From contig CP085826.1 in the NCBI GenBank assembly GCA_020809705.1, forward strand, positions 1,612,001 to 1,676,000: a stretch of DNA of 64,000 nt, written 5' to 3'. This DNA is from Calonectria ilicicola. Taxonomy: Eukaryota; Ascomycota; Sordariomycetes; Hypocreales; Nectriaceae. The notes beneath the pieces were generated by a model. That model saw only the letters and a list, made by a program, of their open reading frames with translations. It ran no database searches and was not told the DNA's origin. This document shows, in pieces, positions 32,606 through 45,879 of this stretch. How positions within the stretch are numbered: the first letter of the stretch is position 1; every line of letters starts with the position of its first letter. Position numbers and translations under genes: made by a program.

Positions 32606-33235
32606 ATGACCATGCCGGCTCGCTTCCCCGCAAGCCTCACCCACCCTGCCTCCACTGGGATATCCTCCTCCATCATCTCCCTTGTCCACAATATCCTCCC
32701 TGGCTCGCTGCCTCGTACCATCCCCATCATCTCACACACCCCAACTCAATGTGCAGCAACCCTTTGGCTCCTGCTGGCGGCATGGAAATTCGTCAGAGAA
32801 TACCATGACGGTGTTGTTGATATTGCCAAGGAGGGAGACCAGGCTATGCAACGCGCAACAACAGCCTTTGGGAAAGTAGATAAGCATTTGCACGAAATTA
32901 AAGGGCTAGAGATGCAAGCTGTACAGCTAGCTACCAAGCAAGCAGAGAATCAGAACGAAAGGTGGAGAGAAACAGCCACTTCGACAAAGCAGGCAAAGAC
33001 GGAAATAGAGGAGGGGGTGAAGAAGTTGAAGTCGCAGGTAGACAAGGTGAGGATCATAATAGAGAGGGCGAATGTAGTGGCGGGAGAAGGGGACTTGCCA
33101 TTCGCTGAGGAGATGGTCGTGAATGCAAGAAGTTTGGCGAATAGGGTGGTTCAAGGAGAGGAGACGATTGGCGAGAAGGTGGAAGGATTGAGGAGAAAAC
33201 TTTGCGAGCTGGGTTTGGGCGAGGGTTTTAGCTAG
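32606..33235 (+). CDS. Coiled-coil protein with a possible membrane segment
   Basis: Single exon, 209 residues; the start lies in CCACCATGACC, a favourable context. After ~50 residues rich in Ser/Thr/Pro there is a hydrophobic stretch at ~50-63 (AATLWLLLAAWKFV). The rest is charged and predicted helical: GVVDIAKEGDQAMQ, VDKHLHEIKGLEMQ, KTEIEEGVKKLKSQ. This pattern suits a coiled coil anchored to a membrane. The family was not recognised and no function is proposed. No intron was found. It is convergent with the ankyrin-vWA gene, whose stop is 224 bases away. Confidence 0.65.
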   Translation: MTMPARFPASLTHPASTGISSSIISLVHNILPGSLPRTIPIISHTPTQCAATLWLLLAAWKFVREYHDGVVDIAKEGDQAMQRATTAFGKVDKHLHEIKGLEMQAVQLATKQAENQNERWRETATSTKQAKTEIEEGVKKLKSQVDKVRIIIERANVVAGEGDLPFAEEMVVNARSLANRVVQGEETIGEKVEGLRRKLCELGLGEGFS

Positions 33236-33458
33236 ACGGGAGTGCCAAGTGTGTGTATAGAGAAATTGTTGGGGATAGAAATGTGGCAAGGGTTGAATGG
33301 GAAGTTGAAATATAAAAAAAAAGTAAAAAAATAAACGAGTGATATCTGCAACGCTTCCAAAACTCCGACTCCGAACTTCTTGAGATTTGAATCACAACCC
33401 ATAAGAGAAGCTTTTTGCACCGCTTGGCTCTCTCTTCAACACCATTGTATTCGTCTCA

Positions 33459-35978
33459 TCAGTCCACGTCGTCCGGCTTGGGCTCACCTGCCCTAAACCT
33501 CACCTTCTTGAACTTATCAGCCCCCACCTTGTCGGTTTTGATCTTATTAGCTTTCAAATCCACCGCATCGGTCTCAGCAGTCTCCAACTCATCCATCTCG
33601 GGCTCGTCAGTCTCTATCGAATCCGTCTCAGAATCGTCAGCATCCATTTCGTCCGTCTCGGGCTCATCAGCCTCCATGTCATCCGTCTCAGACTCATCAG
33701 CCTTCATCTGGACCTTTTTAGGCCCGTCCACCTCCATGTCATCCGTCTCAGACTCATCGGCCTTCATCTGGTCCTTCCTGGACTCATTAGGCTCCATCTC
33801 ATCCGCCTCAAGCTCATCATCCTCCACTTTCCTAGCCTCCAACTTTACAGCATCAACAGCGTCCGACTCATCTGTCTTAGGCGGCTCGTTAGCCACGGCA
33901 TCATCTGTTTGAAGCTCATTAGTCTCCAACTCCGCCGAATTGAGCTCAGGAGCCCCCACATCGTCCGTATCAGTCTCAGCAGCCCCTGAGTGCTGCTCCT
34001 CGACATTAGGAGGAGCCTCCAACTCCACTACGTTGGTCTCAACAGCACCGGGGGATGTGAGTTCACGAGTCTCCACAGCCGTGGGCCCAGAAACCCCCAC
34101 TTTCGCGGCCTCAACGGCCGCACTGGCCTTTGGAGTTGTGGCCTCACCAGCCTCACCAGCTTTTGGAATTGTGGCCTTGCCAGCCACCACCGTCGTTGCG
34201 AGACCAGCCATCAAAGGCTTGAACAGCGTCTCGATCAGCTAGAAGAAAGTCAGTAACCTTCAAACCATCAAGAAATCAACCACCAACAGGGAAGGAATAC
34301 TCACCCATCGGTCTATGCCTAGCTTATCACGATACTGCTTGAACTTTTCGTCAAGCCTTTCTATGTAATAGTCAGCACTACTAGCTCCTGAGCTCCACCC
34401 AGAAATGCACATACCTGCGAGGACATGCGTTACACCCGCAAGCCTCTGGTTACCCCTAAGCGTGTCCAAAAACTTGACGGCCTGTGCCGATGATCCGATT
34501 TGGCCGATCAAGAACTTTACAGCTGCGAACAATACTTAGCAACTCGAATGCGGGTGACCCTGGGGTGAATTGAAACGTACTGTCCCTTGGATACCCCCTC
34601 TTCTCCAACTCGTCCCCACACGCGATGATCATATTCGCCAGCATCCCCTCTTCAGGATCCGTTGGGCACCCATCAGTAATAATGGACACCAGCAGTGGCC
34701 TTTTGAGCGTACCCATCTCGAGTGGAATGTACACCAGGGGGTTCAAGATGCGATCTCGCAGTGTTGTACCGATGTTCGTGTCACCACACGGGCGGATCGA
34801 ACAGAGGACCCGCCCGATTGCCTCGATGTCCAAGGAGAAGGACGAATCGGTTTTATGGTTGATAAATCGAAGAGCGACTCCCTCACCGTCGGGGAGGATC
34901 CGGGTCGTGATTCGTGTGATGCGGTTGGCGAGGGCCATTTGATTCTCCCATCGTTTTTCGTCCTTGCCTCTTCGGTTACCCATGGAGCCGCTATCATCTA
35001 TTTCGTCTTAGTGGCATGACACGCATGAGGGGGTAAGGGAATATGAAGTTGGGCTTAATTACCGAGGTAGATGACTTGTTGATGCATGGTCACTGGGATG
35101 AGCTTGGCCAAGGCTTCTGGGCTGGACAGGTCTGCATCCGTGGGATCTTTGGCGAGGTCTGCTAGCTTTCTCGCCATGTCTTGCATAAACTGTTTGTTGT
35201 CCTTGAAGAAGAAGCTTAGCGCAGGCGTATCTTTGATAAACGCGTCGATGCGTTTGACGAATTTCTCGGGCGCGGATTCGGGCGTGGATTCGGTCGAGCT
35301 GGTGTCCATCACCTCCAATTTCTGAGACAGAGTTCATCGTTAGCAGGAAGTCGGAGATTGCACAACTTGGAATTTCCACGGGTGAGCAAATACCTTTTCG
35401 ATGCCTATGTGGCTTTGCCCACTGAATCCAAACTTAGTGCGCATGAGGCCATCAAACGTGTTGTCGAACCAGGAGACAATATGACGGCCAAGTGTCACGA
35501 CATGGAACGAGAGGCGTGAGAGGTCCAACTCCTCCTTGTCTGGGTCCAGCGCGCTCCTTACTGAGCGCTTCCCGGTATTTACCGCGACCTCAAGAGCGTT
35601 GAACCCATCATCGTTCTTGATATGCAACCTGGCGCCAGCTCTTGCTAGCAATCGGATGCATTCCAGATCGAGCTTCTCGATCGCACACATCAGGGGTGTG
35701 TTATTCCCTGCGGCGCCGCACGTGGTGTCGATGGACGCCCAGGGAATACGAGAAAGAAGCATCTGCACGATTAATGGGCGCTCCACTGGTGCTCTCCAAG
35801 TGGCGAGAAGCAGGGGCGTCTCGTCATCGTTGCAGGGGACAGTTGCATCTGCGCCTAGCTTGAGTAATTGGTTCACTCGCTGCGGCTCGCCAGAAGCCAC
35901 AGCGACTGCGAGCGCTGTCCACCCGGTGAGGGGGTCCGGGGTGTTGAGACGTCGTACATCCTCCTTGGAAGTAGGCAT
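33459..35978 (-). CDS. Ankyrin-repeat and von Willebrand A domain protein with acidic repetitive tail
   Basis: Model: complement of 33459-34238, 34305-34360, 34415-34522, 34581-35006, 35063-35321 and 35394-35978, 737 residues; five GT-AG introns of 54-72 bases. Residues ~15-135 hold ankyrin repeats (DPLTGWTALAVAVASGEPQR, NNTPLMCAIEKLDLECIRLL, DGFNALEVAV). A ~90-residue helical linker follows. The vWA domain starts at VIYLDEIDDSGSMG with an intact MIDAS DxSxS (Asp285-Ser287-Ser289), Thr in GDTNIGTT (~358) and ITDG (~393). The last ~200 residues are Asp/Glu/Thr-rich repeats (DESETDDMEADEPETDEM). vWA with MIDAS normally binds metal and protein partners; the architecture suggests an intracellular scaffold. 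Start ATG 35978. Confidence 0.82.
33654..33777. repeat. Tandem ~60 bp coding repeat in the acidic tail
   Basis: Two near-identical ~60 base units share CTCCATGTCATCCGTCTCAG followed by ACTCATC-GCCTTCATCTGG. They encode tandem copies of the acidic block ADESETDDMEVD/AD. They lie in the last exon of the ankyrin-vWA gene, with more degenerate units on both sides. Confidence 0.75.
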
Positions 35979-38324
35979 GTTCACAATTGTAATTTGAGTG
36001 ATCTGATCAGGTTGAGATGCTTGGCTAGTCTACAGAGCAGAGGAGACCTACATAGATAGTTATCTCCTCTTTTCTCTCTTCATAGAAGAGCCTCATCGTA
36101 TGCATCAGATGACGTCCCGTTGAACTTTTGCGACACGTCATAGCCACTTATTGCACAGCACAAATGTGCCGAAGGTTGGGCATCATTGCATTGCATCAAC
36201 TTTATGAAAATGATCGAATAGCATGCAATTTCGAAATACGCAGGGCTGACTAGGATGGGAATCTGAGCGATTATTGATGTACACCTAGCGTGATGGTCTC
36301 CATTTCTCTCATTAGTTGTGTTCGGCACCTGAGGTCCGGCCTCAGCCATCTGTTACCTGACATCATTTTGAGGGATGTTCGGTATTATCACGACCGAGAG
36401 GTTGGGCTAGGCAGCCCGGTGGGGTAGACGGTAAGTAGGAATCCGCCAACCTTTAGGCCTTATCTATCGTGGGTCCCGATATATCATCAGGCCTAGAAGC
36501 AGGAAACCCCAGCCGTTAGCCAGGGCGATGTTCGAGACTGAGTCTTTTCTCGGGTGTGGAATCATCCAGGCACAACGTCGTTCACGTGGACTAAGCCCTT
36601 CGCTAGCTTGCCCTAGCTTCGGCCCAGCTCGGGAGGCCTAGCTATCGCTTAGCAATATTAGTCCGAGATAGATCAGCTAAACTAGGCTTCAGCTGGTGAC
36701 GAACAAGCCGCCTTCTTCTAAGCGGTCTGGCGTATCTCCACTAGGGCTAACCGTATGCTTAAAACGGTTCCACAGACCGTCCAAACATCGTCGATCGGCA
36801 TTAGACGTATTTTATGGTAGGCATTGTAGCCATGCTACACGGTAAACCGCCTATGCAGTGACCAGCCTAAATCATGAACTCACGACAGTGTTCCACGATA
36901 ACATCTCTGATAGAAATTGAAATAGATCTTGGTGAAATTGAGTTTTATCTCCAAGAATGTTAATACGGTATTTTATTCTAAGTAGAATGTGCATAACCAA
37001 GTATCAAGTACCCACTAGAATTCCGACACCGTTATATCTCACCTCGTGACTGATAATCACATGTCTAGGGTGCCAAGTAGCGCTGTTCATTAAGGGCACA
37101 TAAATAGTCAGGCTAAGATACTAACACCACAACCACCTGAAGTGAACTCCAGAGAAAAGAAGACTATTAGAAATTAGCTGATAAAATTCTCCCACATTTC
37201 ATTTTTATGATAGAACTTTTGTTTCATGACTGAAACTAGCATCAGCCCTGCTGACTTTATGCAAACTAGATAGATATGTAGTCAAATGTGCCAAAACTAG
37301 TTCTGCTTCAATAAGCGAAAGCAATTTTTTCTCTTCAAAATAAAAAAATAAATCGGAAGACATAAGTGTGCAAGTTTCAAAAAGTAAATCAAATCGCCAA
37401 GGTACAGATACAAATCTAGGCAAAAGTAATATATAGATGAATGTTCAGCCAAAGTCTGCCCAGTCTCAATTACATTGATCAACGGCAGACTCACGACGAA
37501 TGTGGTACCAGCGGGTCCATCTTTGTCAGCGAACCTCTCCAATCTCCGTACAACGATAGACGTCATACCCATGATGGGCCAGCTAATCAAGGCACAAAAT
37601 CCTGAAAGAAGTGCTTATCTCGCCTCTCCAGTGCGCGAAAGCAGCATGAGCATGCCAAGCAAGTTTATACCCGACTAAATCCATTGTGTATCGGACTACT
37701 TTACCACCAAGCTAATTGAAATCGCAAAACCGAAGTATGTCTGGTTCTTAGTCTTGTCAGTGACGGAGCTCGTACCTCAACATATGTACAGACGAGCACC
37801 TACCCACCCTCTTCGTGAAATGGGATGCCACACCATCAACACCCTCACACCTTCTTGACTCATAGGGAGAAAATCTCATTCGCGAGAAAGGATCGCCTCA
37901 CTTTCGGATGTGTTGGTGGGGAGATTTCCCTCAATACTGTGCAGGCTGTCTTGCCTGCGGTTCAAGCCCACCAGAATCTTGTTGGCCCCCAACCATGACT
38001 GCCTAAATTGGCCAGACGCATAATTTAGCGCTTCGGTTTCGTCGCATCGAGCGGTGATGAGAGGATTGCCTTGAAAGTGTGGCGCTCTTGAAACGCCTTC
38101 CTATTGCGTTGTCTGATATATTTATCCTGCTCCCTAAGCACGGGCGGCTACCAAATATCGCAGCAAGCTGGAAGGGGTGGTAAGTCACAGCCCGCGCTCC
38201 TTAAGCGCCGATGGAGATCGGCAGCTGTTAGTTAGATAAACACCGTCTTTAGTCAGCTCGGCTGCTGCTGTGAATTCAAGGACCAAATAGGCTTTACGGA
38301 GTCCCAAAAAAAAACCCCCCCATC
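35979..38324. other. Gene-poor stretch before the Goodbye-domain gene
   Basis: 2.35 kb with only short open frames (e.g. minus 36080-36349 and 37297-37590, plus 37475-37678) that lack recognisable domains. The region 36380-36950 has no coding signature and could be old repeat sequence. A phrase GGEISLNTVQAVLPAVQ can be read on the plus strand near 37918, too short to assign. Confidence 0.5.
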
Positions 38325-38690
38325 ATGGATGCCACCGAATTTACCCATGTTTGGTTAGACGCTGTGGCTCAATATGAAGCGTCTGGACAGGGTAACAAGG
38401 ATGGCAAGGCGCTTTTGTCGCAGCGACTCCACTCACCTGGGGAACTCAGCGAAATCATGGCCATTGAGAGTGAGAGATTAGCTGACATCTGCGGTATGCC
38501 TTACAAAAAGACCTTGCCGAAGGCGCTGGACGTTTTCACAAAGCAGGTCGGTTTCCTTGATCGGCTAGCTAATTTGGGCGATGCTCTTGTGGGTCATTCC
38601 TTGGCGATGGTGTGAGCTTCTAGAGGCTGAGTTAATATTGTTAGGGACTACCTCCTTCACAAGTTATCTTTGGCGCTGTCCTCGAACTCT
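38325..38690 (+). pseudogene. N-terminal Goodbye-type STAND domain, cut by a transposon
   Basis: The ATG frame runs 38325-38615 (96 residues). FTHVWLDAVAQYEASG, QRLHSPGELSEIMAIESERL and KKTLPKALDVFTKQVGFL fit the Goodbye-like N-terminal domain of fungal STAND/NLR proteins (F-x2-W-x-A-x3-Y start, L-P-x2-D-x3 core). A short GTGTGAG...TTAG intron (38610-38644, only 35 bases) would add GLPPSQVIFGAVLELL, which resembles the end of the domain. The reading then enters transposon E4-A at 38691. No NACHT or NB-ARC domain follows, so this is a remnant of a longer gene. Domain call by pattern memory only. Confidence 0.5.
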
Positions 38691-38986
38691 TAGTGGTAAA
38701 AAAAAATCCCATTCAAACCCCTCCATCAGTCGCGACCGCTAAGATTCTCGCAGGCAGCCAAAAGCCAGCGTAACGATTACGAAACCCTGTTTGAATTTTT
38801 CGTTTCCATTTAACAATTCTTCCTAAAGCTTAATCTTAACCTAAAGTCTATTAATCTAGAGCTAGTGTTATATAAAGTAATTATTAATATTTTTTATATT
38901 TTATTTAAATTATATATAATTATTATTAAAATTATTTAAAAAAAGAAATTTTATAGATTTTATATTATTTAAAAAATATTAATAGG

Positions 38987-39377
38987 TGTTACGACCCATG
39001 TCATACCCAGGGCGGTCTAGGATGGCAGAATGCCACACCCTGTAAGAAACCAGCTACCCTATAGTTATATATAACCAATTAAATAAGGAGCAATAAGGGC
39101 AACTATTATAACAAGTGTAAAAGGTATTATACCTAACGTACTAAGTGCACTATATATATCAAAATAGGATAGTAATATATAAATAGATTAGATCTTATTA
39201 TAAGGAATGGAATTAATTAGCTTTTAATATAATTTAATTACTTTAATTATAATTAATTATTATTTAATATAATACTTCTATTATTTTATTTTATTATAAT
39301 ATACCTAATTATTCTATTAATAATAAATCCTTTATTTTAATTAATTTATTAAATTAGAAATTAATTAAATTATTATA
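38987..39377 (+). repeat. E1 left LTR (391 bp)
   Basis: Aligns along its whole length with 45489-45879. The first ~100 bases are less mutated (GACCCATGTCATACCCAGGG) than the right copy, and its 3' half is more mutated. Confidence 0.85.
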
Positions 39378-42300
39378 TATTAAAAGCTTTTATTTAATTA
39401 ATTATTTATATTAATAATTAAGTAATAATAATATTTAGAAAGAACCTTATTACTATTACTCCTTCTAGCAATATTAAATTAATTATAAAATTATAATAAA
39501 TTAAGAAGAAACTTATAAATATATAAGTATAATTTAAAATAAAAAAAGCTAGAACTATTATAATTAAAGAAAATAAAGATAAAGATATTAGTGAAATTCT
39601 AAGACCTCTAATCCTAGAGCCCTTTTTAGGAAAGGCTGCTAATGTAGTCTCCTTCCTCATCTAAATAAAAGGATACTTTTGCTTTTTTCTAATATAATTT
39701 ATAATCCTTAAAGTTTAAATATTATATACTAAAACCCTTCTTTAAGGGGATATAGAAGTATAATTTAAACTTATTATAAGAGATTATTTAGAAAATGAAG
39801 ATAATATTAATTAAAATAAAGAAATTTAAGAAATTTTTAAAGATTAAGAATATTTTAAAATTATTATTAAAGATAATTTTAATATAATTAATATAAAATA
39901 ATAAATTATAAATTAATTATATAAATTTAAATAAATAAAATCTTATAATTAATATTTAATTAAATTTAAAAGAATTATAATATAAATAATCTAAAATAAT
40001 AATATATTAATAGAATTTTATTATAAAGGCTTAAAAAGTAAAATTAAGAATAAAATTTATAAAAAAGACTAATTAAAGAAACTCTTAAAATATATTAAAA
40101 GTATTATTAAAATTAATAAAAGATAATTTAATTAATATAAAAAATATATTTAAGATAATAAAAACCTATATATCCTAAATAAAGAAAAAATCTAAAATAA
40201 GTAATAAAGTATTATATATAATACTTATTTAAGATTAATAGAACTTAATATTATCTAAAGGTATAATAAAAGTAAGATTACCTATTTTAATTATAGAAAG
40301 AAAGAATATAAATTCTTTAAATATTACTTTTTAAAAATAGGAAATTAGTTTAAACTTATACTAAAAGAATAAAAATAATTTAATATTATAAAAACTTAAT
40401 AGATCTTAATATTAGAAAGGAAAGAGGATATTATAGGAAAAGTTATTTTTATTATTATTAAGAAATATAAATTAATTATTATAATTAAATAATATATAAA
40501 AAATTATAAATTATATAAAATAAAACTTATTTTATAATAAAAAATTAATAAAATTATTTAAAAAATATAATCAATCTAATAAAAAAATTAATCCTACCTT
40601 CCCTATAAATAGTTAAAATAAGCTAAGAAGATAGGAATCCTTGTATCTATTCTAAATATATATACCAATAAAGTATTAATATAATAGAATACTTATACTT
40701 ATAATAAAAATAAAAATAAAAAATAAATAATTAATATTAAAAGAATAGATTAATAAATTAAAGAATTTTTATAAAATAGAGATAAAGTCTTTTTACTTAT
40801 ATAAAGTAAATGGTAATTAAGAAATTATAATCTTTAATCTATTTAATATAAGGAAAATAATCTTAAATTAAAAATAATATATAAAAAATATAAGAATATT
40901 TTATAAATAAATTATTATAATTATAATTACCTTTAATATATAAAATAAAAATAATATATAATATACTTTTTTATTAAAATAGAAAATATAATTATTTATT
41001 ATACTTATAAAAAATACTTTAATTAATATAAAATAATAGAAAGAAACTTTTATTATTAGTTTATTATATTAGAATTAGGTAAGCTTAAATTCTTTAATTA
41101 TAATAAGCTACCTTGGAATAAATATTAAGATTCTAAATATAATATTTATATAATAGATAAAGTAATAGCTTAATATTAAATTAAATTAAAAAATAAGTAA
41201 AGCTCTTTATAAAAAAGCAATAAAAGTAACTAAGGTAATAATCCCTAAAATTACTAAAAGAATTCTTTAAAAAGCTCTATACTTTATAACTAAAGAATAA
41301 CCTTAATAATAATTAGAAGTAAAAGTAAGGATTAAAAGGAAGTAATATAATATTATAGTAAATAATAGAGTTAAATAAAATTATATTAATTTTTAAGTAA
41401 TTAATTAATTTTAGTTACTATAAATAATAAAAGTTAATTTATATAAAATTATTAATATAAAAGAAACCTCTTTTAATTATAATAATAATATTATAGATAA
41501 AAAGATTAATTATTTAAAAGTTTTTATTAAAGAAAAAACTAAAAAGTAATCTTCAATATTATTAATATTAGATAATACAATCTAGTTTTAGGGTATTTAT
41601 AATTATATTAATATAACCCTAATATTTACTAATATACTAGCTAGGTATAAATACCTAAGGAGTATAATATAGCTAGTAATATTTTTATAAAATATAATAA
41701 AAGATCTTAAACTTCTAGCTCTAATTAAGTAGAAAATATAAATAAAGGAAAATCTTTATTATTTAAAGAAATAAAATATAAATATAAAAATAATTAAAAA
41801 AGATAAAGATAATAAATAATTATCTATCTTAAAATATAATTCTAATAAATTAATAAAAACCTTAAAGAAATAAAGGCTAAAGTAAAAATAAATAGATTAT
41901 ATAATATACCCCTATAGTACTAAATCTACAAAAAGCTTTTTATAAAAGAATTAAATACTAGACTACCTAAGTTTAATTAGTAAGATTATAAAATCATCCT
42001 TAAGAATAAATCTAATACCTAATTTTATTCTATTTATAATCTTAATTAAATTAAGCTTAATACCTTAAAGAAATATATCTAAGATATACTTAAAAAGAGA
42101 TATATTTATATTTTAAATTTTAAAGTTAATTATCTTATTATATTTATATTTAAAAAAAAATAGGAAATTATATCTTATTATAAACTATTAATAACTTAAT
42201 AATATTATTATTAAAGATTACACTTTACTACTATTAATTAATAAAATAAAGGATTATTTTTATAAAGCTAATATCTTTATTATACTAGATTTTAAAAGAG

Positions 42301-45300
42301 TATATAATCTTATTTATATTAAAGAAAAATATAAATAAAAAACCACTTTCTAAATAAAATTTAAATTATTTAAATACCTAATTATATCTTTTAGACTTAC
42401 AAATACATTAACATTATTCTAATAAATAATAACCAATATATTATAAAAATACTTAAATATCTTTATTATCTATTACTTAAATAATATCCTTATTTTCTTT
42501 AAAAATAAAAAAGAATATAAAGAATATATTTATAAGATCTTAAAAGCCCTCTAAAATACCAAACTTCTAATTAAATTAAAAAAAGCAAGTTCTATATTTA
42601 AAAAGTAGAATTTCTAGAATATATTATTAGCCCTAATAAAATTTATATAGACTTAAAGAAAGTCATTATAATAAAAGATTAAAAGGAACCTACTAATATA
42701 AAGGAAGTATAAGCCTTTCTTAGATTTACTAATTATTACTAAAGATTTATTAAAGAATTTAGTAAAATCATCTTAAGTATAATAAAACTAATTAAGAAAA
42801 AAATTACCTTTTAATAGAGAAATAAAGTATAATAATTATTTAAAGCTATAAAAAATACTATTTTAAAAGAACCTATTCTTACAATATTCAACCCTAATAA
42901 ACCTATAGAGCTAGAAACCGATATATCAAACTTCGCCCTAGAGGCCTAGATTAGATAATAAGATAAATAAGGGAACTTATATCTTATAGTATTCTACTTA
43001 TATAAGCTATATAGCCCTAAGCTAAATTACCTTATTTACAATAAAGAATTCCTTATTATTATTAATACTTTTAAAAAATTTTAATAATATTTTTTAAAAA
43101 GTAATTATAAAATTATAATATATATTAATTATAAAAATATTATTTATTTTATAATTATTTAAAAACTTAATAAAAAGTAATTATAATATATAGAATATTT
43201 ATTTAAATTTAATTATTAAATTATTTATATTAAAGGAATTAAGAATAATTATATTAATATAATTAGCCACTAACCCAATTATAATATAAAAAAATTAAAA
43301 ATATAAAAAAAACTATTAATCTATAATACTAATAGAGAATTAAAATAAGCTTTAATTAATAAAATAATAATAGAAATAAAGAAAATAATTATTACTATAA
43401 GAATAGAAGGATTATTATATATAACTAGAACCACTACTATAGAAATACTAATACAATAAGTAGAACAAGGTAATCCATTATTAAAGAAAATTAAAGAATA
43501 TAATCTAGTACTTCTAGAAGAAAAAAAACAAACTATCTATAAGTGCTAAAGGAATATTAAATAGAGTTAATAAAAAATATTTACAAATATCCCTTATATA
43601 GCTATAAAGGCATTAATAAAACCCTTAAATAAATTAAATAGATATTTTCCTTTAATAAGATAAAAAAGAAAGTTAAATAAGTATATAAGGAATACAATCT
43701 ATATTAACACTTTAAAAAACTAAAATATAAACTATATAGATTATTGTAACCATCCTCTATCATATAATAACTATAGAACTTAATTATAATAGACTTTATT
43801 ATTAACCTTCCCTTATTAATAGACTCTACTATAGAAGTATATTATAATAATATTTTTATTATTATAGATTACTTTATAAAAATAATATATTATCTTTCTT
43901 ATAATAAAGTAATAAAAGAAAAATAATTTATTTATTTTTTCTTTTAAAATATAATTATTATATATAAATTATTAATTAAAATTATTTTAAATAAAGAATA
44001 ATTATTTATATTTAAGTTTTAGTAAAGCTTAATATTTTTAATAGGATTAAACTATAAGCTAAGTATAGCCTTCTACTTTTAAATAAATAGATAAATTAAA
44101 TACTAAAATTAGAAAATTAAATAATATTTATAATATTATATTAATTATAAATAAATTAATTAAATAAAAAAATTACCTATTATATAGTTAATATATAATA
44201 TATTTTATAATTATAATATTAAAATAATATTAATAAAAGCTAATTTTAACTTTATATTAAATATTTACTAAGCCCTTTTAAAAAATATAATTTAAATAAA
44301 AGTTATAATTAAATTAAATAATTTAAGAAAATTATATAAAGAAATAAAAATAGAATTTAAGTTTATTTATAATATAATAAAAAAATATTATAATCTAAAA
44401 AAACTAAAAGAACTATCCTTCTTAAAAAAAGATATAATTTACCTAATAATAAAAAATCTTATAATAAAAAAATAAAACAAAAAAATTAACTTTATATAAA
44501 TTAAACTATACCTAATTAAAAAAAATATCAAAAAACAACTACAAACTTAACCTCCCAGACAATATTAAGGTTCACTTTATCTTCTATATTTCATTACTAA
44601 AACCTAGTAATAGTATCTAGGTAAATATAAGACCTAAATATAAACCCCAAATAAAAAATCTAAAAAATTAATAGAAAATTAAGAAAATACTATAAAGAAA
44701 AAGAAAGATAGAAAATTTAAAATTAAATAAAAAAGCTATAAAGAAATAATCTAAGAACCTATTAAATATCTTATATATTATTTAAAGATACTAGAAGTAT
44801 TCCTTTAATAAGCAAGAAAGAGAGATTAATATTAATAATATATAGTACTAATATTACCTTCAAAAAAGGCCTTCTTCTACTACAATCTTAGCCTCCACTA
44901 TCTCCACTACTCTAGTACCTTATTCTTCTAGATTATCCTTTAACTTCTTTAGATGCTTTAATTTAGTAAATGCTACTATTATTTAAGATTAGATCTTTAA
45001 AATAATCTTTTAAAAAGCCTTTAAAAAAGTATATAGCAAATTTAACTTATTTTATATTTTTAAATACTATTAATATAATTTTTTTTCTTTAATAATATAA
45101 AGAACTACTACTATTAATATATTAAGCTAGCTAGATAAAAAATAACAAAAACACATATAAACTACACTTTCTACACCTATATAATTATAACTTTTATAAC
45201 TTTAAATATATTTAGAATAATAAATCAAACCTTTACCTATTATATAGGAAAAGCTAGCACTTATACAATATATATAAGCTATAATAGGTATTTTAAAAAG

Positions 45301-45488
45301 ATTAATATAATTAATAAGACCTTTAATTTTATAATTCTTATAAATAAAAGATACTTTTATTACCTTACCCAATATAATATCAATATAACAAAATAATTAC
45401 AAGTCTAAGTTTAAACAATACATATAAAAAAACCACTATAACCTATTATACTAGCCTTAAGGATAAAACCAATAAAGGGGAGATATTA

Positions 45489-45879
45489 TATTATAACCTA
45501 TATTATACCTAAGGCAATCTAGAATAGTAGAATGCTATACCCTATAAAAAACCAACTACCCTATAATTATATATAATTAATTAAATAAGAAGTAATAAGG
45601 GCAATTATTATAATAAGTACAAAAGGTATTATACCTAGTATACTAAGCGTACTATATATACTAAAATAGAATAATAATATATAAATAGATTAGATCTTAC
45701 TATAAGGAATAGAATTAATTAGCTTTTAATATAATTTAATTACTTTAATTATAATTGATTATTACTTAATATAATACTTTTATTACTTTATTTTACTATA
45801 ACATACTTAACCATCCTGCTAATAATAAACCCTTTATTTTGATTGGTTTATTAAGTTGGGAATTGACCAGACCGTTATA
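45489..45879 (+). repeat. E1 right LTR (391 bp)
   Basis: Same length as the left LTR. A purine-rich AAAGGGGAGA precedes it at about 45475-45484, as expected for a polypurine tract. Here the end is the less mutated part (GATTGGTTTATTAAGTTGGG). Confidence 0.85.

Larger units (their letters stand above)
38987..45879 (+). mobile_element. E1: RIP-mutated Ty3/gypsy-type LTR retrotransposon
   Basis: 6893 bases bounded by two 391-base LTRs and flanked by the 5-base target duplication ATAGG (38982-38986 and 45880-45884). The LTR begins TGTTACGACCC and ends CCGTTATA (CCGTTACA before mutation, by comparison with E2). On the plus strand a relic of reverse transcriptase reads YLNNILIF at 42474-42497, which is YLDDILIF with both Asp changed to Asn by G-to-A. 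Further on, near 43005-43060, RNase H reads SPKLNYLIYNKEFL. RT before RNase H before a ~2 kb remainder fits the Ty3/gypsy order. All frames are full of stops; inactive. Confidence 0.85.

Noticed and set aside
33415..33912. Serine-rich plus-strand frame of 165 codons
   Set aside because: Antisense of the Asp/Glu/Thr repeats of the ankyrin-vWA gene; the minus-strand frame is spliced to conserved domains.
36080..36349. 89-codon minus-strand frame
   Set aside because: No domain and no coding signature; left as intergenic.
37297..37590. 97-codon minus-strand frame
   Set aside because: A plausible first half but the second half is AT-driven low complexity; no family recognised.
39418..39660. 80-codon and similar frames in the AT-rich block (also 50148-50348, 54958-55140)
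   Set aside because: Low-complexity Ile/Leu/Phe-rich translations of RIP-mutated transposon DNA; not genes.
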